DNA of 8,954 nucleotides. It comes from Ekhidna sp. (lineage in GTDB: Bacteria > Bacteroidota > Bacteroidia > Cytophagales > Cyclobacteriaceae). Of this stretch, positions 1 to 5,887 are shown one piece after another; position 1 is the first letter of the stretch; the number at the start of each line of letters is the position of its first letter. The stretch covers positions 1-8,954 of the forward strand of contig JABSPG010000139.1 of the NCBI GenBank assembly GCA_013214445.1. The letters are read 5' to 3'. The position numbers and the translations under genes are program-made. The notes below the pieces were generated by a model. It searched no databases. It was given only the letters and a program-made list of their open reading frames with translations, and had not been told where the DNA came from.

Positions 1-992
1 TCCTTTCCTCTGCTCCTCCTTACGCTTGTATGAATACCCCCTTTGATCAAATGATTCGCAAATCGATCAATGGTGTCTGGATCTGCTTTAGTAAAAGAAG
101 CTTCAGAAATAGGATTATACTCAATGATATTGACACGCACTCCAGGTACTTTTCGAGCATATTTTAGCAGCTTGTCTGCATCTTCAATCGAGTCGTTAAA
201 ATCATAGAATAAAATGTATTCGAAGGTGATTCGATTGCCCGTCTTCTCATAAAAATAGATCAACGCTTTTAAGAGAACTGCCAATGTATTCGTCTCGTTG
301 ATCGGCATAATTGTATCCCTCTTTTTGTCATCTGCTGCATGCAACGATAGCGCCAGGTTGAACTTAACCTGATCATCTGCCAGCTTCATTATCATCTTAG
401 CAATACCTGCGGTGGAGACGGTGATACGCTTAGGCGACATATTCAAACCTTCCTCGGAAGTAATTCGATCAATGCCCTCCATCATGCCTTTATAATTTAG
501 GAGAGGCTCCCCCATACCCATGAACACAATGTTGGAGAGTGGTTTTTGATAATGTTCTTCAGCTTGATCTCTGATGGCAACTACTTGATCATAAATCTCA
601 CCCCCATCCAGATTTCTTTCTCTCTTCATGTAACCGGTTGCACAAAACTTGCAGCTAAGCGAACAACCCACTTGAGAGGAAACGCAGGCTGTCATGCGAT
701 CATCAGCAGGAATGAGCACACCCTCAATTAGATGCTTATCATGTAATCGAAAAGCTGATTTGATCGTGCCATCATTCGAAAGTTGTGAATCGTCAATTGA
801 AATATGATTAATTACGAACTCCTTCTTCAGCTTATCCCTAAGAGCTTTTGAAAGATTGGACATCTCATCAAAGGTCTTGGCTGATTTGCTCCAAATCCAT
901 TCCCAAACTTGCTTGGCCCGAAATTTCTTCTCTCCATTTGATTCGAACCAAGTCGTTAGAGTCTCCAGCGATTCCTTCCTGATGTCCTTCAT
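1..992 (-). CDS. rlmN: Dual-specificity 23S rRNA/tRNA adenine-C2 methyltransferase RlmN (C-terminus beyond window)
   Basis: Radical-SAM enzyme that methylates C2 of A2503 in 23S rRNA, and A37 of some tRNAs, in the cytoplasm. The minus strand reads as 330 uninterrupted codons from ATG at 992. Residues 110-117 are CSLSCKFC, the CxxxCxxC cluster that binds the 4Fe-4S centre. Cys103 in TACVSSQVGC lies where the family has its conserved cysteine before the cluster. Residues 158-166 (MGMGEPLLN) are the SAM-binding GEP motif. Later conserved blocks are LALSLHA (about 213-219) and VNIIEYNP (about 287-294). The frame is still open at position 3 after RRSRGK, so roughly 15-20 residues are missing. These should include the C-terminal catalytic cysteine of the usual ACGQL motif. 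The start is supported by a TACCTTTG promoter element four bases upstream. Gene and family are clear; only the 3' end is unseen. Confidence 0.96.
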   Translation of the reverse strand, partial: MKDIRKESLETLTTWFESNGEKKFRAKQVWEWIWSKSAKTFDEMSNLSKALRDKLKKEFVINHISIDDSQLSNDGTIKSAFRLHDKHLIEGVLIPADDRMTACVSSQVGCSLSCKFCATGYMKRERNLDGGEIYDQVVAIRDQAEEHYQKPLSNIVFMGMGEPLLNYKGMMEGIDRITSEEGLNMSPKRITVSTAGIAKMIMKLADDQVKFNLALSLHAADDKKRDTIMPINETNTLAVLLKALIYFYEKTGNRITFEYILFYDFNDSIEDADKLLKYARKVPGVRVNIIEYNPISEASFTKADPDTIDRFANHLIKGGIHTSVRRSRGK

Positions 993-996
993 GTTG

Positions 997-1004
997 CAAA
1001 GGTA
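997..1004 (-). promoter_or_regulatory. Bacteroidota -7 promoter element of rlmN
   Basis: The minus strand reads TACCTTTG, an exact match to the TAnnTTTG -7 consensus of Bacteroidota. It ends only four bases before the rlmN ATG, which would place the transcription start at or next to the start codon and give a leaderless or nearly leaderless mRNA. I see no clear TTG -33 element at the usual spacing, so the call rests on the -7 box alone. Confidence 0.55.
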
Positions 1005-1040
1005 CGAAGCAGGTTGCAGTTCTTTTGCTAATTTAGTCTG

Positions 1041-1529
1041 GTGACGTTCATAGATAACTTAAATAAAGCCATCGGAAAAGCTGTCTCTTGGCTATCGTTG
1101 ATACTTGTGCTTGTGATCGTAGTTGACGTAATCCTTCGCTACACCCTAAGTATTACATCAGCTGCATCCTTCGAAATGGAATGGCACCTTTTTGCAGTCA
1201 TTTTTTTAGTTGGAGCGGCTTACACATTACAAGAGGACAAACATGTGCGAGTAGATGTTTTTTACCACAAATACTCTGAAAAGACTAAGGCATGGGTAAA
1301 TCTGGTGGGAACCCTCGTGCTTTTACTCCCATTTTGCTGCATTGCATTTTGGGAGTCGCTATCCTTCGTGGGGAGCTCTTATGAATTGTCAGAGACTAGT
1401 CCTCAGCCTGGTGGACTCCCGGCAAGGTGGGTCATCAAAGCTACCATTCCGTTAGGATTTTTCTTACTTGGTCTCCAAGGCATATCAGTTATTTTCAGAT
1501 CAATTAGCACCATCAATGGCAGAGTATAA
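1041..1529 (+). CDS. dctQ: TRAP transporter small permease subunit (DctQ family)
   Basis: Small membrane subunit of a tripartite ATP-independent periplasmic (TRAP) transporter. It pairs with the large DctM subunit in the inner membrane for sodium-coupled uptake of organic acids. The 162 residues are the usual length. Four membrane segments are visible at about 14-36, 47-64, 85-110 and 129-154. Family blocks are LRY at 32-34, EMEWHLF at 45-51, EDKHVRVDVFY at 65-75 and SPQPGGLPARWVIKA at 120-134. The last is typical of small subunits working with TakP-type receptors. The start is GTG at 1041. It is the only reasonable choice, because an in-frame TAA lies at 1029-1031 and the first ATG would remove the first membrane segment. 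No Shine-Dalgarno sequence is seen. The stop overlaps the next gene by 14 bases, so translation of the two may be coupled. It diverges from rlmN across 48 bases. Confidence 0.92.
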   Translation: MTFIDNLNKAIGKAVSWLSLILVLVIVVDVILRYTLSITSAASFEMEWHLFAVIFLVGAAYTLQEDKHVRVDVFYHKYSEKTKAWVNLVGTLVLLLPFCCIAFWESLSFVGSSYELSETSPQPGGLPARWVIKATIPLGFFLLGLQGISVIFRSISTINGRV

Positions 1530-2823
1530 AGACGATTTTCATAAAGAGGGTGATAATGCACCGAAGTGGCTAAAAACGATTCAACTGAATAGTTGGGAGG
1601 CGGAACTACTCATCTCTGCACTTGTGCTATACGCCTTATTTCAGGTCCCTGATTTCTTAGATAATTTCCGTTACCGAAACTTCGAACGTGGAAGCATCTT
1701 TATCTGGATTTTCAGTGCAATAGAAAACAGCATCCAGTTACTCCAATTTGGATACATATTACACATTATGGTTCGTGGCATCTGGGTCGCCTCTGTAGGT
1801 TTTAGCTACGTTTTCCCAAAGGGGATAAATACTGGGAACTTAAAATTCAAAGGCAAGTTCAAAAAGGAACTGGAAAAAAACTCATCATTTGTCAAGAGTG
1901 TTCTTAAACTAGAAGAGCTTTCGTCGATGATATACGGACTCAGCTTTACAGTGTTTGGGACGTTTATGGGTATCAGCACCCTCCTATTTTTCTACATCAT
2001 TGTCATGACCTACACCTCCCCAATGATGCCGGACTCTTTCATTGAAAATGAGGCGTTTTTTGGGATTTTTTCGCTGATCTACCTTATATGCATCGTACTC
2101 CTTCTCATTGACTTCATTACTTCAGGGCTTTTTCGCAGAAAAGAATGGGCAGTTGACTGGTTTTATCCGATTGCATGGTTTTTCCGTATTCTCACCTTGT
2201 CATTTATGTACCGCCGATCCATGCTGGTACTCCTTTCCAATTTAAAAGGATGGAAGTCACGATCAGTTTCTGTGATCATTGCATTGGTTCTCCTCGGCTT
2301 TTGGTTCCTCAGAGAGAAGAAAGGAGATAATCGCGTAGAGAGTTACTATTCAAGGACAGAAAAATCAGAATTCATTTCGGAGAATTATGAAAGCCTTAGA
2401 AATGAGGATGATTATCTGCTTGCATCTATTCAATCTGACATTATATCTGACTCTTATTTGAAGTTGTTTTTAAAAGACATTTCCCTTTTTAGGGAAACAC
2501 AGGATTCTCAATGGGATGCCGATGAAATTAAGTGGAAAAAACAGTCATCTGATTCGTCATCCTTTTATCTAAATAAGCTACTGAATATAATGGTGGATAG
2601 CACCGAAATTCAGACACTTAATTGGGTAAATGCTCAGCATCCTGTAGAGAATTTTTATGGATTTTTCGTCTATATTGATCTACTGGATATCGAGCGGGGG
2701 CCGCATCATTTAAAGATCGTTGTAGACTCTACCGAAATGAATGATTTTGAGAAGAACAGGTGGAAAAATGGCACTTTCAACAAGGAACTCTTAGCCAATA
2801 TCCAATTTCAATATGATAAGTAA
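1516..2823 (+). CDS. Unrecognised polytopic membrane protein inside the TRAP operon
   Basis: I do not recognise the family. From ATG at 1516 the protein has 435 residues. An in-frame TTG at 1468 would add 16 residues but lies deep inside dctQ and is less likely. Hydrophobic segments lie at about 29-48, 60-82, 84-101, 138-166, 180-206, 212-232 and 249-266, so six or seven membrane passes. They are followed by a polar C-terminal domain (about 267-435) rich in Ser, Asp, Glu and Lys. The short motif VDSTE occurs twice in this tail, at 360-364 and 403-407. A basic, lysine-rich loop lies at about 107-129. The reading frame is intact over 1.3 kb. The gene overlaps dctQ by 14 bases and ends 49 bases before dctM, all on one strand, so it is almost certainly co-transcribed with both. 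It could be an accessory subunit of the transporter, a membrane sensor, or an unrelated passenger; the sequence alone does not decide. Confidence 0.85.
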   Translation: MAEYKDDFHKEGDNAPKWLKTIQLNSWEAELLISALVLYALFQVPDFLDNFRYRNFERGSIFIWIFSAIENSIQLLQFGYILHIMVRGIWVASVGFSYVFPKGINTGNLKFKGKFKKELEKNSSFVKSVLKLEELSSMIYGLSFTVFGTFMGISTLLFFYIIVMTYTSPMMPDSFIENEAFFGIFSLIYLICIVLLLIDFITSGLFRRKEWAVDWFYPIAWFFRILTLSFMYRRSMLVLLSNLKGWKSRSVSVIIALVLLGFWFLREKKGDNRVESYYSRTEKSEFISENYESLRNEDDYLLASIQSDIISDSYLKLFLKDISLFRETQDSQWDADEIKWKKQSSDSSSFYLNKLLNIMVDSTEIQTLNWVNAQHPVENFYGFFVYIDLLDIERGPHHLKIVVDSTEMNDFEKNRWKNGTFNKELLANIQFQYDK

Positions 2824-2855
2824 AACAAGTCAATACCACCGCTAACCTTTATCTC

Positions 2856-2873
2856 ATGACATTGCTAGGCTAA
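2856..2873 (+). other. Five-codon mini-ORF (MTLLG) abutting the dctM start
   Basis: In the 49-base gap before dctM, an ATG at 2856 opens a five-codon frame encoding MTLLG. Its TAA stop at 2871-2873 shares one base with the dctM ATG (TAATG). This is the arrangement of stop-start coupling. It may let ribosomes reinitiate at dctM, or it may be chance, since so short a frame has little statistical weight. Confidence 0.25.
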
Positions 2874-4168
2874 TGATCGAATACCTTCCTATCATATTAT
2901 TTGGAGCAATCTTTTTGCTCATTCTAATTGGTTATCCTGTTGCCTTCACGCTAGGAGGTATTTCCATATTGGTTGGTGTCTTAGTCTTCGATGTGGACTT
3001 CTTCTATCTCCTTTCTCTTCGTATCTATGGCACTATGCAAAATTTTGTTTTGCTAGCCGTTCCACTCTTCATTTTCATGGGGATGATGCTGGAAAAGTCT
3101 GGTATTGCTGAACGTCTGCTCCATACCATGAGCATGCTTTTTGGAAATATCCGAGGTGGACTGGCGATTGCCGTAGTGGTGGTAGGGGCTATGCTTGCAG
3201 CCTCTACAGGAATCGTGGGAGCGACGGTTGTCACTATGGGTCTAATCAGCTTGCCTACCATGTTGAAAAATGGATATGGCCCAAGGATTAGTACAGGAGT
3301 CATCGCTTCTTCTGGCACATTAGGTCAGATTATTCCTCCATCTGTGGTTTTGGTCTTGCTGGGTAGTGTACTAAATGTTTCGGTCGGCGACCTTTTCCTT
3401 GCAGCGGTAATTCCAGGCATCTGTCTAGTGGTCATCTATCTACTTTACATCGTCATCTACGGACAAATATTTCCAGATAGAGTGCCTAAGGTGTCCAAGG
3501 AACAGCTTCAAGCATTTCGGACAGAAGGATTTTCCTTTGAGGTAATCAAATCGTTTCTCTTCCCCTTTATTTTGATACTTATTGTATTGGGTTCAATCTT
3601 CGCGGGCATTGCCTCTCCAACAGAAGCAGCTGGTGTCGGTGCTTTTGGAGCGATGATTCTAGCAATAGTCAGCAAAAAATTCAACCTAAAAATGCTCAAA
3701 GAAGTCATGAAAGAAACGACCATGCTAACCTCCATGGTCTTCATGATCTTGGTAGGAGCGACCGCTTTTTCCCTTGTCTTTAGAGGGTTGGAAGGAGACA
3801 AATTCTTATTGGAATTAATTGAATCTGCAAACCTTAATCCCACCAGTTTCCTGATATTAGTCATGGTCATCGTGTTCATCTCTGGTTTCTTCATAGACTT
3901 CATAGAGATTGTATTCATTATCGTACCAGTAGTCGCTCCGATCTTTGTTTCGCTAGGAGTAGACCTTATCTGGGTAGGTATTTTGCTTGCCGTTAATCTT
4001 CAAACATCTTTTCTGACTCCCCCATTTGGATTTGCGTTGTTCTATTTGAAAGGAGTTGCACCCCCTGGGGTGAAGACAAGCCACATCTATCAGGGCATCA
4101 TTCCCTTTGTGATCATACAGCTTATTTTTCTAATTATTCTGATGGTTTTTCCTTCCATTATTGGGTAG
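2873..4168 (+). CDS. dctM: TRAP transporter large permease subunit (DctM family)
   Basis: Large membrane subunit that forms the sodium-coupled transport pathway of a TRAP system together with the small permease encoded at 1041-1529. The 431 residues, almost wholly hydrophobic with about 12 membrane segments, are the normal length. Family blocks are AVPLFIFMG at 62-70, AASTGIVGATV at 109-119, ASSGTLGQIIPPS at 145-157 (the serine/glycine-rich hairpin of this family), GIASPTEAAGVGA at 245-257 and LTPPFGFALFYLKG at 381-394. The last two lie in the second, inverted-repeat half of the fold. ATG at 2873 gives the typical MIEYLPIILFG start. No Shine-Dalgarno is visible, and a TAATG stop-start junction with a five-codon frame precedes it. 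No substrate-binding gene follows directly; the probable partner is encoded at 5888-6991 on the other strand. Confidence 0.96.
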   Translation: MIEYLPIILFGAIFLLILIGYPVAFTLGGISILVGVLVFDVDFFYLLSLRIYGTMQNFVLLAVPLFIFMGMMLEKSGIAERLLHTMSMLFGNIRGGLAIAVVVVGAMLAASTGIVGATVVTMGLISLPTMLKNGYGPRISTGVIASSGTLGQIIPPSVVLVLLGSVLNVSVGDLFLAAVIPGICLVVIYLLYIVIYGQIFPDRVPKVSKEQLQAFRTEGFSFEVIKSFLFPFILILIVLGSIFAGIASPTEAAGVGAFGAMILAIVSKKFNLKMLKEVMKETTMLTSMVFMILVGATAFSLVFRGLEGDKFLLELIESANLNPTSFLILVMVIVFISGFFIDFIEIVFIIVPVVAPIFVSLGVDLIWVGILLAVNLQTSFLTPPFGFALFYLKGVAPPGVKTSHIYQGIIPFVIIQLIFLIILMVFPSIIG

Positions 4169-4250
4169 ACTTGGGACTGGAACAACCATAATTTCAAAAA
4201 CCAAAGAATTAATCTGGATACTGGAAGGAGAAAAAGAAAAGGGATCCTCA

Positions 4251-4318
4251 ATTATCTATCACCGCTTTAATAGTCTTCAGGCGACTAAGCTTGCACATCG
4301 AAGAACCAGATAGCTAAT
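4251..4318. repeat. Nested imperfect inverted repeat between convergent dctM and metZ-type genes
   Basis: The outer arms ATTATCTATC (4251-4260) and GATAGCTAAT (4309-4318) pair at nine of ten positions; the one mismatch is T4255 against C4314. Inside, TAGTC (4271-4275) pairs with GACTA (4283-4287) around a seven-base loop. The pairing can extend by GCT (4264-4266) with AGC (4288-4290) across a bulge. It lies in a 183-base gap (4169-4351) where two genes converge, so a transcription-end or mRNA-stabilising role is plausible. There is no clean U-tract, so it is not a canonical intrinsic terminator. Nothing else recognisable was seen in the gap. Confidence 0.35.
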
Positions 4319-4351
4319 ATTGTCTAGTCCTAGATTCAATGGATTTTCAAA

Positions 4352-5527
4352 TCACTTGCTTTTTTCTATCGCCTGAAGGACGTCAGTCAAGATGTCATCC
4401 TCATGCTCCAAACCCACAGAAAGACGTACCAATCCATCGCTTATCCCTACACTATTCCGTTCATCCTGACTTAGTTTACTATGCGTAGTAGATGCTGGAT
4501 GCGTTGCTATTGTTCTGGTGTCTCCTAGGTTTGCAGAGATAGAAATCATCTCCAGATTATCCAAGAACTTTCGGCCCTGTTCGATTCCTCCTGATAGTTC
4601 AAAGGTGACAATCCCTCCTCCTTTTCGCATTTGTTTCTTTGCCAGCTCATGCTGTGGGTGAGATTTCAAAAAAGGATACCTAACAAAATTGATATCGGCA
4701 TGGCCTTCAAGTCGATCAGCTATGTGTAATGCGTTTGCACTGTGTTTATCCATTCGAACGGCGAGTGTTTCTAGGCTTTTGGAAAGCAGCCACCCATGAA
4801 ATGGAGACATTGAGGGACCAGTATGCCTCGCTAAATACTTCAAATCTGGATATAGATCTTCTGTCGTCAAAACAGCACCTCCTAGCACTCGACCCTGACC
4901 ATCGATAAATTTGGTAGCAGAGTGCGTAACTACATGTGCTCCCCAGTCAGCGGGGTTTTGCAAATACGGAGTTGCAAAGCAATTATCCACATTCACGATG
5001 AGTTTGTGCTTCTCTCCCAATTTGCCGATCATCTCCATATCTAGCAATTCCAGTGCAGGATTAGAAGGTGTCTCAAAAAACAGCATTTTAGTATTTGGCA
5101 GTATAGCAGCCTCCCAATCCTGTTCCTCATTGCCATCGACATAGGTATGAGTGATCCCCCAACGAGGCAACAGTTTGGTCATTATCTGGTGAGTAGACCC
5201 AAAAAGCGCGCGTGAGGCAACAATGTGATCTCCCTGTTTTAAAAAAGCGACTATGCTGGCGAACATTGCTGACATACCGCTAGAAGTAGCGATACCTTTT
5301 GGAAGTCCCTCTAGTAGACAGAGTTTATCTATGAATTCATCATTGTTAGGATTAGAATATCTCGAATAAATACTGCCTTCTTTCTCATCGGCAAACTGCG
5401 CTCTTGCATCCTCAGCATCTTCAAATAAGAAACTAGAGGTAGCATAGATAGGCACTGAGTGTTCACTATTCTCAGACCGCTTAGCTTGCTCCCTAATCGC
5501 AGTGGTTTCGAACTTTTTCTCTTTCAT
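4352..5527 (-). CDS. metZ: O-succinylhomoserine sulfhydrylase-type trans-sulfuration enzyme (MetZ-like)
   Basis: PLP-dependent cytoplasmic enzyme of the Cys/Met metabolism family. It probably replaces the succinyl (or acetyl) group of an activated homoserine with sulfide to give homocysteine for methionine synthesis. The 391 residues are the usual length. Visible features are YSRYSNP at 54-60 (phosphate-binding tyrosine and arginine of the neighbouring subunit), SSGMSAM at 82-88 (phosphate-binding loop), NVDNCFATP at 179-187 with Asp181 contacting the pyridine nitrogen, and THSATKFIDGQGRVLGG at 201-217 with Lys206 as the Schiff-base lysine. The DGQGRVxGG extension after the lysine is characteristic of MetZ-type enzymes. 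Cystathionine gamma-synthase or gamma-lyase remain possible from sequence alone. A TAAATTTG promoter element lies 22 bases before the ATG. The gene diverges from a rhodanese gene across 42 bases, which suits a sulfur-handling pair. It ends towards dctM, with the nested inverted repeat in between. Confidence 0.9.
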   Translation of the reverse strand: MKEKKFETTAIREQAKRSENSEHSVPIYATSSFLFEDAEDARAQFADEKEGSIYSRYSNPNNDEFIDKLCLLEGLPKGIATSSGMSAMFASIVAFLKQGDHIVASRALFGSTHQIMTKLLPRWGITHTYVDGNEEQDWEAAILPNTKMLFFETPSNPALELLDMEMIGKLGEKHKLIVNVDNCFATPYLQNPADWGAHVVTHSATKFIDGQGRVLGGAVLTTEDLYPDLKYLARHTGPSMSPFHGWLLSKSLETLAVRMDKHSANALHIADRLEGHADINFVRYPFLKSHPQHELAKKQMRKGGGIVTFELSGGIEQGRKFLDNLEMISISANLGDTRTIATHPASTTHSKLSQDERNSVGISDGLVRLSVGLEHEDDILTDVLQAIEKSK

Positions 5528-5549
5528 AGCGCTTTCTACTTTTATTGAC

Positions 5550-5557
5550 CAAATTTA
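5550..5557 (-). promoter_or_regulatory. Bacteroidota -7 promoter element of the metZ-type gene
   Basis: The minus strand reads TAAATTTG, an exact TAnnTTTG match, ending 22 bases before the ATG at 5527. This implies a short 5' leader of roughly 17 bases, with AGAAAG as the only purine-rich stretch before the start. The -33 TTG is not evident at the usual spacing. The 42-base divergent gap leaves no room for a methionine or SAM riboswitch. Confidence 0.45.
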
Positions 5558-5569
5558 AAATCCAAATAG

Positions 5570-5887
5570 ATGAAAGAAATAACTGTTTTAGAATTAAAGA
5601 AATTAATGGATGAAAAAGCAGACTTTCAACTAATAGATGTTCGCAGGAAAGACGAATATGACTTTGCTAACCTAAATGGAGAACTAATCACTTTGGACGA
5701 AGTGCCACAAAACATTGAAAAAATTCATCGAGACAAAAAAGTGATCATGCAGTGCAGAAGTGGAAAGCGTAGTGCTGACGCTATCGCTTACCTTGAACAA
5801 AACCATGGGTTCGATAACTTATACAATCTAAAAGGTGGCATCTTGGCTTGGTCGGATGAAGTGGACCCCACCGTTCCAAAATACTAA
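5570..5887 (+). CDS. Single-domain rhodanese-like sulfurtransferase
   Basis: Small cytoplasmic rhodanese-fold protein of 105 residues, the usual size for stand-alone domains of the GlpE/PspE type. It has no signal peptide. The family moves sulfane sulfur through a cysteine persulfide. The active site is visible as Cys62 in the loop CRSGKRS (62-68), preceded by the strand KVIMQ. The domain also shows LIDVRRKDEYDFANLNGE (21-38), the CH2A-type element, and NLKGGILAW near the C-terminus. The ending resembles the rhodanese domain fused to MoeB/ThiF-type E1 enzymes, but no such partner is encoded here. It diverges from the metZ-type gene across 42 bases, so delivery or detoxification of sulfur near methionine synthesis is a reasonable guess. 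Its TAA stop (5885-5887) abuts the convergent dctP stop with no spacer. A TACTTTTA sequence at 5537-5544 is a one-mismatch -7 box and might be its promoter. Confidence 0.92.
   Translation: MKEITVLELKKLMDEKADFQLIDVRRKDEYDFANLNGELITLDEVPQNIEKIHRDKKVIMQCRSGKRSADAIAYLEQNHGFDNLYNLKGGILAWSDEVDPTVPKY

Noticed and set aside
1014..1036. Possible dctQ promoter (TTG at 1014-1016 with TAATTTAG at 1029-1036)
   Set aside because: The -7 box has a mismatch in its TTTG part and the spacing of 12 bases is far too short; the dctQ promoter remains unidentified.
546..1044. Two small plus-strand open frames (546-731 and 856-1044)
   Set aside because: Both lie antisense within rlmN, have no family-like features, and their frames follow from the rlmN codon pattern.
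1468..1515. Upstream TTG start for the unknown membrane protein
   Set aside because: It lies 62 bases inside dctQ and would add 16 residues encoded by dctQ sequence; ATG at 1516 gives a normal short overlap.
3025..3918. Minus-strand open frames antisense to dctM (3025-3318 and 3508-3918)
   Set aside because: Low-complexity shadows of a hydrophobic gene, rich in Met, Thr, Ser and Lys, with no recognisable domain.
4911..5144. Plus-strand open frame antisense to the metZ-type gene
   Set aside because: Wholly within a well-supported gene on the other strand and lacks any domain feature.
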